Shown here in pieces: positions 7,840 to 18,900 of a stretch of 64,000 nt of DNA (positions are counted from its first letter, which is position 1; each line of letters starts with the position of its first letter). The notes below the pieces were generated by a model. The model ran no database searches. It saw nothing but the letters and a program-made list of their open reading frames with translations, and was not told the DNA's origin. Made by a program: the position numbers and the translations under genes. The DNA comes from an uncultured Acidimicrobiales bacterium (GTDB lineage Bacteria > Actinomycetota > Acidimicrobiia > Acidimicrobiales > Bin134), in assembly GCA_951813325.1 (NCBI GenBank), contig OX638350.1, forward strand, positions 2,709,954 through 2,773,953. The letters run 5' to 3'.

Positions 7840-8959
7840 GACCCCGCCTGATTCTCGGATCGAGGTACTGATAGGAGATGTCGATGATGGCGTTCAGCAG
7901 CACATAGCCCACTGCCAGCACCAACACGCCGCCTTGCACGATGGTGTAGTCCTTGGGGATCACGCCGGTACCCACGATCAGCTTGCCCAGCCCATCCAAC
8001 CCGAAGATGGTCTCGATGATCACCGTGCCGCCGATGAGCCGGCCCAAAGTGATTCCCGCCACGGTGATCAGGGAGAACGACGACGGCCGCAGCGCATCGC
8101 GGAACAAGATCCGCCACGTAGGCATGCCCTTGGCCCGGGACGACAATACGAACTGCTCTTGCAGGGTCGACAGCATGTCAGCTCGCAACAGGCGGGTGAA
8201 CACGGCGATCTCGCTCAAGGCCAAGGCCAGTGCGGGCAGGAACAGGGAGCGAAGCTGCTCTCGCCAATTGTCGTCGTAGCGGTGAGACGCCGTCCGGGGG
8301 AAGTCGGGCCACTGGACGAATACCCAGAGCATTAGTCCAGCTACCGCCAGCGCGGCCACAAAATACACCGCCCATCCGAAGACATCGGCGCGGTCTTCAC
8401 GCAATCGGGATATGGCCAGATAGACCAGTCGCAAAACGATCAGCCCAACGCCGATTACCCACATATAGCGGGGGATGGACTCCCGGAACACGAAAAAGAA
8501 GATGAACAGCAGGCCAGCCAGGAATGTCGGAACCGAGATGAAGCCGAACATGGTGCCGCTCACCAACCGGTCGACTCGAGTTCCGGCTGCTTGGGCCGAC
8601 CACACCCCCAAGAAGATGGAGATGGTGAACGACATGCCCAGTGCCATGGCAGACAATCGCAGTGTGGGCCCAACGCTGCGTTGAAGCAAGTCAGAGACCG
8701 GCTCGTTAGGAGGCCTCAACGACTGGCCCAAGTCGCCGCTCAGCGCACCGCTCAGCCAGTCCGTGTAGCGGTCGGTGATGGGCTTGTCCAGGCCCAGCGA
8801 CTTTCTGATCGCCTCCATGTCCTCAATCGTGGCATCGGTGCCCAACATGTTCGCGGCGGGGTCGCCGGGAATCAGGTCGATCAGAAAAAACGTGGCCAGG
8901 GAAACGAGGAAGAGCACCGGCACGAGCCTGACCAGCTTCAAGCCGATCGCTCGTAGCAC
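7832..8959 (-). CDS. Peptide/nickel-type ABC transporter permease (DppB/OppB-like)
   Basis: A 375-residue membrane protein. It starts with the classic DppB anchor helix (RLVPVLFLVSLATFFLIDL) and the periplasmic IPGDPAANMLG segment, then the six-helix permease core with the EAA loop (QFVLSSRAKGMPTWRILFRD). A stretch of about 60 residues in the middle adds two extra predicted helices (around residues 170-220) not present in Escherichia coli DppB. It lies 52 bases downstream of the binding-protein gene. The same extra segment is not seen in the second permease pair at 25-27 kb. Confidence 0.9.
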   Translation of the reverse strand: MLRAIGLKLVRLVPVLFLVSLATFFLIDLIPGDPAANMLGTDATIEDMEAIRKSLGLDKPITDRYTDWLSGALSGDLGQSLRPPNEPVSDLLQRSVGPTLRLSAMALGMSFTISIFLGVWSAQAAGTRVDRLVSGTMFGFISVPTFLAGLLFIFFFVFRESIPRYMWVIGVGLIVLRLVYLAISRLREDRADVFGWAVYFVAALAVAGLMLWVFVQWPDFPRTASHRYDDNWREQLRSLFLPALALALSEIAVFTRLLRADMLSTLQEQFVLSSRAKGMPTWRILFRDALRPSSFSLITVAGITLGRLIGGTVIIETIFGLDGLGKLIVGTGVIPKDYTIVQGGVLVLAVGYVLLNAIIDISYQYLDPRIRRGRV

Positions 8960-9011
8960 GGTGCTCTTTCTCCCCGAGAGCCCTATTGACTCCGAGTTGT
9001 CGTTGTTTGTA

Positions 9012-10865
9012 TCAGTTCTCGATGGAGGCGTTGCCGAACAGGAACACGGTGGCCGCAGAGCGCTGAACGCCCTTTATGTTGTCGGCCAGCGCCAAGCCCT
9101 CCTCGGTCACCGAGTAGATCATGGCCGGCAGGTAGTCCTTCCAGACGCACTGCACCGCAGCCAATGCAGCCCGCTGATCTTCCACGGTTGCCGCCCCGTA
9201 CATCATCTCCAGCGCAGCATCCATGTCGGGGCTGGCGAATGCCATCCGGTTGGACCCGCTCGCCGAATTGAGGTTGTCATTGAGAGACGCAACCCAAGTG
9301 GCGCCATCAGCGTTGAAGCCCCATCCGGCCATCTCGTAGTCGGCCTGGACGATGACTCGGGGAATCAGCACCGTGGTGACTGGGCCGAGGGCAACCTCCA
9401 CGTCGAAGCCAGCGGCCTCCAACATTCCCTCAACCGCCTGAGCGATCTCGGGACCGGGGTCGGTATCGGCATGCACAAAGAACAGCGACCCATCCCAGCC
9501 GGTGTCAGCTTTCACCTCCTCCACCAGCGCGGCGGCGGCATCGGGGTCGTAGGCCGGTTCCTCATCGGCGCATTCCTGCAATTCAGGCGACCATAGCAAT
9601 GTGCCCTCAGCAGCCACGCCATTGGTGGTGTTGAGCTTGCCCTCGAACGCCCGCTCGTTGATGATGTCCCGGTTGATGGCGTAGTGAGCGGCCTGACGGA
9701 CCCGCAGGTCAGCGCCCATACTATCGGCGCCCCTGACTCCGTGGTTGAAGAGGAATAGGCCGCCGAGGTTCTGGAACTCGGAGCTCAGCACTGTGCCGGC
9801 CTCCCGAGCTTCGGCGAACACCCGGGGATCGCGCAGGAAGGCGGCATTGAAGTCACCCGCCTGGAATGCCTCCCAGTTAGCCTTGGAACTGCCCGGCCAG
9901 GTGAACTCGATCTCCTCGATGCATACCGGGCCGCCCCAGTAGCTGTCTCGAGCTCGCAGCACGGTCCGCACGTTGGGTTCCACCTCGGCTACTTCGTAGG
10001 GACCGACACTGGCCGCGTTGACCAGGTCAGGCGATACCGCCATCCGGTTGCGGACCAGCCGCTCCGCGCTGGTCTCCTCGGTGGCGTTGGCCGCCTCTTC
10101 GTCCAGCAGCTGGGCGATGATCCGCGGGTTCACGATCATGCCAGGCTCGTCGCTCAACAACGACGGGAAAGTGCTCCAAGCACGAGAAAGCCGGAAGACA
10201 ATGGTGTTGTCATCGGGGATTTCGGTGGCCTCGAAGTCGACGAGGCCAACCGAGCCGGCAGAGCGGTTGGTCACCCCATTGCCCCGACCCTCCAGGAATC
10301 GCAGCATGTGTTCGATCACGTCTTGGGCGATCAATTCGTCGCCGTTGCCGTAGGTGATGCCCGAGGGGATCTTCAGCGTCCACTCGGTGAAATCGCCATT
10401 GGGGGTCAACGACTCCGCCACTTGGCCGCTGTACAGACCCGACTCGGGGTCGAAGGTCATCATGACATCCCATACGTTCACCAACTGGGTTCCGCCCACC
10501 AGTGCGCCGCTGCTGGCCGTGGGATCCATATTGGCGTTGGGAGAGTAAACCGCATAGTTGACCTTGGTTCCCGACACCGTGGCCTCGCAGGCGCCCATCA
10601 TCTCTTCTTCCGGTGGAGCCTCCTCGCCTGCGCCGTCATCGGAGGGCGTGGTGGCCGGCTCTTCGCCGTCGTCGTCAGGCACCGGGGCGGGCTCTTCATC
10701 GTCGCCAGCAGGCGCGGGCTCGTCGTCCCCGTCGTCGGCGGGTTCGGCGGGCGCTGAGTCGTCTGGGGCGGTCGCAACCCCGTCATCATCGTCGTTGCCG
10801 CACGCCGCGGCCACCAGGCCGAAAACCATCAACAACGCCAAAAGCTTCAATAACCATGAACGCAT
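9012..10865 (-). CDS. Family 5 extracellular solute-binding lipoprotein (peptide-type)
   Basis: A 617-residue lipoprotein. The start at 10865 is chosen because it is preceded by GGGGGAG at a suitable distance and gives a clean signal: MRSWLLKLLALL then a lipobox ending AAAC. The mature N-terminus is C-G-N-D-D-D-D, followed by an acidic, Ala/Pro-rich linker of about 75 residues and the family 5 binding domain (WTLKIPSGITYGNGDELIAQDVIE region, then FNAAFLRDP). These proteins capture oligopeptides, opines or similar solutes outside the cell for the permeases downstream. The ligand cannot be deduced. Confidence 0.9.
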   Translation of the reverse strand: MRSWLLKLLALLMVFGLVAAACGNDDDDGVATAPDDSAPAEPADDGDDEPAPAGDDEEPAPVPDDDGEEPATTPSDDGAGEEAPPEEEMMGACEATVSGTKVNYAVYSPNANMDPTASSGALVGGTQLVNVWDVMMTFDPESGLYSGQVAESLTPNGDFTEWTLKIPSGITYGNGDELIAQDVIEHMLRFLEGRGNGVTNRSAGSVGLVDFEATEIPDDNTIVFRLSRAWSTFPSLLSDEPGMIVNPRIIAQLLDEEAANATEETSAERLVRNRMAVSPDLVNAASVGPYEVAEVEPNVRTVLRARDSYWGGPVCIEEIEFTWPGSSKANWEAFQAGDFNAAFLRDPRVFAEAREAGTVLSSEFQNLGGLFLFNHGVRGADSMGADLRVRQAAHYAINRDIINERAFEGKLNTTNGVAAEGTLLWSPELQECADEEPAYDPDAAAALVEEVKADTGWDGSLFFVHADTDPGPEIAQAVEGMLEAAGFDVEVALGPVTTVLIPRVIVQADYEMAGWGFNADGATWVASLNDNLNSASGSNRMAFASPDMDAALEMMYGAATVEDQRAALAAVQCVWKDYLPAMIYSVTEEGLALADNIKGVQRSAATVFLFGNASIEN

Positions 10866-11041
10866 GGGCAATCTCCCCCTCGTGGAACTTGGTTCCGACA
10901 CTCTAGGAAATGTGGCCTATGGGGGCAACCGCCAGTGGGGATCGACCCCTGCGACACCGGCGACCGCAGCCCTGCGCACCTTTGGGGGCGTGTTATTCGC
11001 CACGACCTGCCTGTCGCGGCCGAAACCTCCGATAAAGCCGT

Positions 11042-11947
11042 CTAACCCAAAGTCGTCTCGATGAACTCGCGCATCACCGCGACGCACTCCTCTGGCTGCT
11101 CGACCTGGAGCATGTGAGTGGCGTCAGGTAGGAAGTCGTAGTCGATGCTGGAAATATCGCTGAGGTTTAGCGACGGAAGATACGAAGAGGGCACCGTAGG
11201 ATCTGCGCCCACCACCTTGGTGGGGCAGCGAATCTCCGAAAAGTCAATGAACACTCCGTAGACGCTGGCGTAGGCTATGATTTGGGCCTCATATTCGCGA
11301 GGGCACCGCAGCTCAAACCCCTCACCATCTGCGGATTCACGAAGCGTGGTATCAGCCAGAAGTTCGACTACCCCGGGCACTGCCCATTTGAAAGTCGGAA
11401 ATATACGATACAGGTCAGTGAACGAGTTCTTCGTCTTGAAGCGAAATGTGCGTCGGCCCGCCGACCTCGACATGCGAACGGCCGCCTCCTCAAAATCGAA
11501 ATAACTCCTTCCTGGCTTGCATATCGGAGGATCAAATAAGACAAGCGCAGAGTATTCACCGCCTTTGGATGGCGACAACAACGGCGTGAGTGACGCTAGC
11601 GAGTGGTAGACGCCCACTTGCAATTTCTGACCAAATTGATTGTTGATCTCTTCAATGATGCGGTCATGATCGTTCACTAATGTTGGGACACTGTGATCAT
11701 TCAAATTGCCTACTGTATTCCACCCGTGATTTCTCAAGTCGTAGATAATCAGGTCGAAATCTTTGCGAAGTCTTGACCAAAACGGATAGTAAAGGTCTAC
11801 AGCTAGGCCATTACCGTGACTAAGTATCAGCCGCATGCCATCTGGATTCCCGTGGCGGCGAAGCAGGATCGTAGTATTGCTGTCCACCTCAACTTCATGG
11901 ACAGAAATAGGATCGGGCACCTCCCAAGTAGTTGCTTGATCAGTCAC
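11042..11947 (-). CDS. Alpha/beta hydrolase at the end of the PKS operon
   Basis: A 301-residue alpha/beta-hydrolase fold protein. Seen: the oxyanion-side motif SHGNGLAVD (about 44-52), the DLRNHG segment typical of the strand-4 region, the nucleophile elbow GVYHSLASL and a late His in DATHMLQVEQPEE. The elbow lacks the usual second Gly (H-S-L-A-S instead of G-x-S-x-G), so the Ser assignment is inferred. Its start overlaps the phosphopantetheinyl transferase stop (ATGA at 11944-11947). In this position it could release or edit the PKS product as a type II thioesterase would, or act on the finished lipid. Base composition is clearly more AT-rich than the PKS. Confidence 0.72.
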   Translation of the reverse strand: MTDQATTWEVPDPISVHEVEVDSNTTILLRRHGNPDGMRLILSHGNGLAVDLYYPFWSRLRKDFDLIIYDLRNHGWNTVGNLNDHSVPTLVNDHDRIIEEINNQFGQKLQVGVYHSLASLTPLLSPSKGGEYSALVLFDPPICKPGRSYFDFEEAAVRMSRSAGRRTFRFKTKNSFTDLYRIFPTFKWAVPGVVELLADTTLRESADGEGFELRCPREYEAQIIAYASVYGVFIDFSEIRCPTKVVGADPTVPSSYLPSLNLSDISSIDYDFLPDATHMLQVEQPEECVAVMREFIETTLG

Positions 11948-12654
11948 GATCTTGGTTCCGCTTCATATGCAATAGCTGCGGCGAATTCATCAGTACTTAT
12001 GTCCTCCACATGCCACGTCAGATTGGGAAACTGAGTGAACTTGCACTTGCTCTTGGTAGCTCCATGACGCATGCCTGCTGGAATCTCCAATTCAGAGACA
12101 TCTAGGGAAAGTCCTTTTCCATGAGCTTTCACGAGTGCCTCTTTGATTGTCCAGAAGCGAAAAAATAGAAGGAGTTTCTGACAACCATCGAGCACCTTCA
12201 ACTCAGCTTTTTCTTGAGAGCTGAACACTCCCTCTATGAGATTCTCAAGATTTCGGCGGGGAGATCGCTCTTCAATATCCACCCCCAGTCGACCACTGGG
12301 AGCGACCGCAATCAATCCATGCTTGCCGCTGTGGCTGACGTTGAAGCTGGTGGCAACCGGTTTGCCTTCTACTCTGGCAAAAGGCTTGCCATACTTGGCG
12401 TTCACAAATGCCAGAGACTCGTTTGTGCAATCGATTTGGCGGCAAAGGATGGCACGAAGCGCGGCGCGACATAAGACAAAGCGCCGCCGAGCGGCCAGTG
12501 ATTGGAAGCGCTGCCAACGCGAGACCTCTTCTCCATCAAGCCACGCTAAGGCTTCGGCTTCGCAGCCCAGACGAGGAATCAAATCAACGTGGTATATGGC
12601 AATGTCACCGACACTTTTAAACGGGTGCCACCAGCGATCTTTGTCGATGATCAA
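11944..12654 (-). CDS. 4'-phosphopantetheinyl transferase (Sfp type)
   Basis: A 236-residue enzyme that loads the phosphopantetheine arm from CoA onto carrier-protein serines. Seen: GVDIEERSPRRN (Mg-binding GVDIE motif, near residue 123), the FWTIKEALVKAHGKGLSLD motif (W-x-x-K-E-A, catalytic Glu and Lys) and the length expected for the Sfp/EntD group. It overlaps the ACP gene upstream and the hydrolase downstream by 4 bases each. The obvious substrates are the free-standing ACP and the ACP inside the PKS. Like its two neighbours it is less GC-rich than the PKS gene. Confidence 0.92.
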   Translation of the reverse strand: MIIDKDRWWHPFKSVGDIAIYHVDLIPRLGCEAEALAWLDGEEVSRWQRFQSLAARRRFVLCRAALRAILCRQIDCTNESLAFVNAKYGKPFARVEGKPVATSFNVSHSGKHGLIAVAPSGRLGVDIEERSPRRNLENLIEGVFSSQEKAELKVLDGCQKLLLFFRFWTIKEALVKAHGKGLSLDVSELEIPAGMRHGATKSKCKFTQFPNLTWHVEDISTDEFAAAIAYEAEPRS

Positions 12655-12896
12655 CCAGCAATAGATTCGAGATGATTGATGAGATCTTGGGGAGTCAACA
12701 GTTCGGCGAACTCCTCAGCCGAGATATCCGTGCCGAACTCTTGGTTCACCATTTGCCAGAACGCCACGATGTCGGAAGAGGAGACACCCACTTCGGCCAC
12801 GTTGCGGGTGAGATCCAAGGGCTGACCCGAATCTCTTCCCTCAATTTCCACCGTTTGATCAACGATCGCCCGAATTCTCTCTTCAGTCGAAGCCAT
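12651..12896 (-). CDS. Free-standing acyl carrier protein, atypical attachment site
   Basis: An 81-residue acidic helical protein of ACP size, directly downstream of the PKS (60-base gap) with a strong AAGGAG ribosome binding site. The attachment site is unusual: the standard D-S-L/M is replaced by GVSSSDIVAFWQ, so the phosphopantetheine Ser has to be one of S-S-S before D. Helix III (DISAEEFAELLTPQDLINHLE) is typical. Because the last PKS module has a ketosynthase but no carrier domain, this protein is the natural partner for it. Stop overlaps the transferase start (ATGA). Confidence 0.78.
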   Translation of the reverse strand: MASTEERIRAIVDQTVEIEGRDSGQPLDLTRNVAEVGVSSSDIVAFWQMVNQEFGTDISAEEFAELLTPQDLINHLESIAG

Positions 12897-12956
12897 CTAC
12901 CCGCTCCTTTTTGATTGATTGAAGGCGGGCAAAGTGTACCAAGGTGTGAAAGATTG

Positions 12957-15900
12957 TCAATCGCCAGGAGCACTATGAGGGCTATCGGGGGCATCAGCCC
13001 AAAATCGCTGGCGCTGGAAGGGATAGCTGGGCAGGGAAATCCGGCGGCGCTCCTCGCCTTGGAACAGGCTCTCGAACGGAACCGCACGCCCCTCCTCATA
13101 GTCTGAGGCGACACCCTCGATGAAGCCGTCACCAGCAATAGGAGTCGGATCGGCGGTTGCAGGCTGTGATGAGTTCGCTGCACTGGCCTCCACAGCCCCA
13201 CCAGCATCGGCTAGCAACCTCAGCTGATGGCGCAGCGACGCTGCGTCGCGGAATACCAGCGCGGCCCGGTGCGAGAAGTGACTGCGCCCGACGCTCGCGG
13301 TCCATGCCATGTCGGAGAGCAGCGGATCGGTTGGTGCGCCGGCCTCGGGCAGATGGTCGATGTGCTGGTCAAGCCAGCTGAGATACCGCCCGGCAAGGTC
13401 TGCCAGTGCTTGCGGCGACTTCGCCGAGAGGGGAAGCAGGCGGACAGAGGAGGTACTGGGTGCGTGCTCTATGGCTGTGTCCACCGCCTTCGCCGCCCCC
13501 ACAGGCCACACCGACTCTCCGAGCTCAGCGGATTCGGGTTCTGGGGATTCATATCCCTGCACCACAATGTGCGCGTTGGCGCCAGAGATGCCGAACGCGT
13601 TGACCGCGGCCACAGCCTGTTGACCGGGAGAGCGAGGCCAGCTCATCGCTTCGGTGGCAACCCTGAGCGGCATCCGCTCCCAATCGATCTCCGGACTGGC
13701 GTTGTCGAAGTGCAAGTGCTTCGGGACCGTATCCTGTCTCATCCCCAGCACGACTTTGATCAGGCTGGCCATCGCCGACGCGCTCTCCAAATGGCCGATG
13801 TTGGTCTTCACCGAACCGATCCACAGCGGGCGGTCCTCCCCGCGTCCTCGGCCATAGATCGCGGACACCGCGCTCGCCTCCACCGCATCGCCCACTGCGG
13901 TGCCGGCCCCGTGGGCCTCCACATAGTCGACTTCATTTGGCGTGACGCCAGCCCGGGCCAACGCCTCCACCATGACCCGCTCCTGAGCGCGCCCACTGGG
14001 GACGGTGAGGGCCAGCCCCGATCCCGTCTGGCTCACCGCCGAGCCCCGAACGACGGCCCAAATCCGATCGCCAATCGCTTCGGCGTCGCTCAGCCGCTTC
14101 AACACCACGACGCCGCATCCCTCACCCCGCACATAGCCGTCGGCCGAGGCATCGAACGACTTGCACTGTCCTTGTGACGACAACAATCCCGAATCGGCGA
14201 GAGCTTTGGTGACCGCAGTGGAGAGGATCGCATTGACGCCTCCGACCAGGGCGAGATCTATCTCGCCCCGCCGAAGGCTCTCGACCGCCTGGTGTACGGC
14301 AACGAGCGATGACGCACAAGCCAAATCCAGCGGCATCGCCGGGCCTTCAAAGCCCAGCGTGAACGCCACTCGCCCCACGGTCACACTTCCCGCGGTATTG
14401 AGGTGGCCCCCCTTCAGACCGTTCTTCTCGAGCAGTCCGCGGTACTCGCTCACGCCGACGCCGACGTACACCCCGCTGCGAGTGTCTTTGAGCCGGTCGG
14501 GGTCGATGGCCGCATCTTCGACGGCCTGCCAGCTGGTCTCCAGCAGCAGCCTCTGAAGCGGGTCGATCGTTCGGACCTCCTTGGGCGGCACCCGGAAAAA
14601 CTGGGAGTCAAAGGAGTCCAGTCCCGGGATGAACGAACCCCTGCGGTAGGCGGCATCGGCGGCGGTCGGATCTCCGGGAACTCCTTCCCAAAAGCCGCCG
14701 TCTTGGCGTCCGTCGCTGACCGTATTCTCGCCGGCTTCCAACAGCCGCCAATAGGCCGACAGATCCTCCGCTCCGGGGAACCGGCAGGCCATGCCGACAA
14801 TGGCGATCCCGTCCTCGGTAGATTGAACAACCCGAGGTTGAGGCAGCTCGACCTCTTCCAATGGCTCGACCGCCTCGCCCGTCTGCCCGAACTCTTTGGA
14901 CAGATGTCGGGCGAGGCCGGTGATATTCGGATAGTTGAAGATCGCGGTGTTGGACACGGTGCACTGTCCGGCAAACGCCCGGTTCAAGCGGTTGCGCAGC
15001 TCCACCACCATCAACGAGTCCATGCCCAGATCGGCGAACACGGCCGACGTCTCCGGCATTTCCGGCAAACGCATCACGGCCTGGAGCTCCCGCTGCAAGA
15101 ACGAGATCAACCGTTGCTCGCGCTCCGCGGCGGTCACATTCCGGAGGTCGTCGAGCAGTTCCACCGAAGAGTCCTGGGTACCGGCCGCGGCACCGCCGCT
15201 CGCCGACAGCAGGCCTTCCAACAACGGGGATTGCGCGTCGGGGCCCTCAGAAACCACCTGCCAGTCGACCGCAGCCACCATACCCATGGTCACGTCTTGT
15301 CGAACCAGATGATCGAACGCTCTCAGCCCTTGTTCAGGTGAGATCCACCCGGTGCCAGCGGCTTCTAGCTGCCGGGCGATCCGCTCCCGCTGTTCTTCAG
15401 CCTCGCCCAGCCCCGACCACGCCCCCCACGCGATGGACTGCCCGGGAAAGCCCAGCGATCGGCGGTGGGCGGCCAGCTGGTCGAGGAAGGCATTGGCAGC
15501 AGCGTGGTTGGACTGCCCCGGATTGCCCATAACGCCGGCGACGCTGGAAAACAAGACGAACAGGTCCAGATCGCGGTCCTCGGTAGCCCGGTGCAGATGC
15601 CAAGCCCCCAGCATCTTCGGCCACAGCACCTCCTCGAACTTCTCCCAGGTCTGGTTGGTGAGCGCCCCGTCGGACAGCACGCCCACGCTGTGGACGACGC
15701 CCCCGAGCGGCGGCAGGTTTGCGTCGATCCGGGCCAGCATCTCGTCGAGGGCCGCCGGGTCGGTCACATCGGCCAGTTCCACGCCCACCGCCACCCCTTG
15801 CTGGCGGAGCTCTTCGATCGCTTCAGCAGCCTCGGGATCAGGGGCCCGGCGACCGTTCAGCACAATGGCCCCTGCGCCCCGGTCGGCCAGCCAGCCGGCG

Positions 15901-18900
15901 ACAACACACCCGATGCCCCCCAAACCGCCAGTCACCAGATAGGTCCGGTCGTCCCGCAGCCGCCCGGTTTCGAGGGGGGCGCCGGCCAATACGATCTTGC
16001 CGATATGCCGGGCAGCCTGCATGTACTTCATCGCCGAACCCGCCTCGGCCAGCGACCACCGGGTATGCACCAGCGGTGACAGATCACCGGTCGCCACACC
16101 TTCCATCACACGCCTGAGGGAATCTCCCGCTCGAGCCGGATCGCTCTCTTTGAGAACGTCGAGCTCCAAGATCCAGTAGCCCACGTCGGGACGCACGGCC
16201 GACATCTCTTCTGGGCTGAGGATCTCCACTCGGGCCATCTCCACGAACCGACCACCGCGGGCCAGACAGGACAGGCTGGCATCGATGAAGCCGGGGCCAG
16301 TCAGGCTGTTCAACACCATGTGAACCCCTTCGCCGCCGGTGGCTTCGAGAATCTCCTCGCCGAACTTGGTCTGGCGGCTGTCGAACACGTGCTTCACGCC
16401 CAGCGACCGCAGATAGGCCTGCTTCGGGGCGCTGGTGGTGGCAAAGACCTCCGCCCCCGCCGCCTGGGCCAACTGCACGGCGGCCATCCCCACACCACCG
16501 GTCCCGGCATGGATCAGCACCCGCTCGCCCGCATTGAGGTCGGCCATGTCGAACGACAGGGCAGCCGACACGAACGCAGTGGGGATTGTGGCCAGGGCGG
16601 CGGCGGGAATCCCCGGAGGTGCCGGGGCCACCATCTCCTCTCGCGTGACCGCCTTGGAGCCGAACGTGCCGAACGCCAAGCCCACCACCCGGTCGCCGGG
16701 TGAGGCGGACGAGACCTCGGACCCGATCTCCACGACCCGGCCGCAGAACTCTCCGCCCAGCAGTCCCTCGTCGATGACGCCCAGAGAGCGGAACATGTCC
16801 CAGAAGTTGAGCCCGGCTGCTTCGACGGCCACCCGCACCTCTTGAGGTGTCAGGGGCACTGCTGAGCAGGCCTCCACTCGGATCTCTTCAAGGGCGCCGT
16901 CTGAGTCGGGCTCGAGATACCAGTTCGCCTCTCCCGCGGGTTCCGGCAGACTGGGGCGACCCGATCCGACGCCGGAGCGATCCAGCCGGGCCGCTTGGCG
17001 CAATCCCAAGCGATAGGCAATGTGGTTTTCCGCGTCGGGGTGGAGAAGTTCGTTGGCCAGGTCGGACAGCGGCACCGCCCTGCCCGGGTCCAAGTCGATC
17101 ATTCTGAGGTTCAGATGAGGGGCCTCGCGGGCCACCACCTTGCCAAACCCCCAAAGAAGCGAGCTGGCAATGCCCTCGGCGCGTTCGTGTTCCAGCACCT
17201 GCGCACCCCTGGTCACCAGCCAAACGCCATTTGTTGGCGTGGCGTCGGCATCTCCCATTCCCTGCATGAGCGCCAACGCGCTCATCCCCGCCTGGGCTGC
17301 GTCCTGCGCGAGCTGTTCGGTGGTAACCAATGCACCTCGCCCGTCCAAAGACGCAACATGGACAACGCCGCGGAGCGGGGCGTCAGAAGGAATATCCTCG
17401 AAGAGCGACTGCCACGACTCCCGCTGGTTCATCAGCAGAGATGCCCTGATGACCCCGGGACCGTTCGACAGCGGCACCGAGCCGGTGGGCTCACCATCGC
17501 TGATTAGCACCACCGTCTGGTTCTGGGCGGCCAGCTCCAGCCCCAGGTATTCGGCTGAGCCGAGGGAATCCGATGCCAGAACCCACACGCCGGGCAGCTC
17601 GCTCACCTTCGCCGGCCCCTGGGCCGCGATCACACCGCGATCAGGCTCTCGGGCGGTGTCCGACCGGTCCACACCCAGGACATCTGCCTCCGCGAAGCCG
17701 GCGTCCCCCAGCGCCTGCTGCCAGACGTCGGGACTGGCCAGGGCATGGTGCGGGCGATAGTCGTCGGCAAACCGCCACCATCCGTCGAGCTGCCCGAAGG
17801 TCAGGTCCAGCCAGCCCTGGCCGCGGAGGTTCTCCAGCGCAATCAGATAACCCGACGGCGCGAGCAGCCGCCGGCAGTGGTCCAGCGTCTCATCCAGGTA
17901 CCGGGTGGCGTGCAAGACGTTGGAGGCGATCACCAGGTCGTAGCCGTGGTTGTCGAAGCCCTGCTCTATTGGATCGACTTCAATGTCCAGCACTCGGTAG
18001 TCGATTGACGCCTCTGCCCCGCCGAAACGCGACTCTGCCTCGGCAAAGAAGCCCGCCGAGATGTCCGTGTAGGTGTAGTCATACCGCTGTTCGGGAAGCT
18101 CAGGTAGCACCGATGCTGTGGCCGATCCGGTTCCCGCCCCCACTTCCAGCACCCTCAGCCTCCGGCTCTCCGGCAATTCGGCCACGAGCGCGGCCACGGC
18201 GTCTCCCAGCATCCGGTTGGCGGCTTGAGCCACCGGCGCCTTCAGATACAGATCGGCGGCGCTCGGCTCGCCGCTGCTGAACAGCAGCGTCAGCGGATCG
18301 GCGGCGCCCACCAGCACATCGGCCAGAGAGCCGCCGCTTCGACGGAACAGCCCGATTTCGGTAACCCCGTGCGGGTATCGGCCCTCCATCCAGTCGGCCA
18401 GCCCCAAAGGATCGCTGGGCAGCGCCTCGGGCAGGGGGTCATCCGACCCGACCCTTACCACGAACCCGTCGCCGGACTCTTCCAGTACCCCGCCCTCGGC
18501 CATCATCTCGAGCATCCGGCGGAACAGGCGTCCATGCTCGGGGGCAACCCCCGAGTTCTCCCGCAGGCCGTCGGGGTCCACCGCTTCGCCCGCTTGACGC
18601 ACCCACCCAAGCCGGTCCAAAGCCAAACGGGCGTACGACCACGCCAGACGCTCTAGGTCGGCCAGCAGCGCGGCTCGGCTCTCAGCCCCAACGCCCTCCG
18701 CCATCAGGTACTGCGAGAATGGCTCCGAGCCGTCGGCGATGGCGGTTGGGCGGGGCAGGAAATCCGCGGGCAGCAATCCGGGCGCCAGGGGGCGATCGCG
18801 CCAGACCACCTCATAGAGGAGGCCGTCCACCCCGCTTGCGGCCGAGAGCAGTGCGGCCCGGGTGGCCCGCTTCACCGAGTAGCCGCTCAATCCGCCTATG

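Noticed and set aside
12957-15100. A complete second PKS module or trans-AT assembly line
   Set aside because: Only KS2 and AT-flanking linkers are present; no AT, reductive domain or ACP follows, and module 1 has its own AT.
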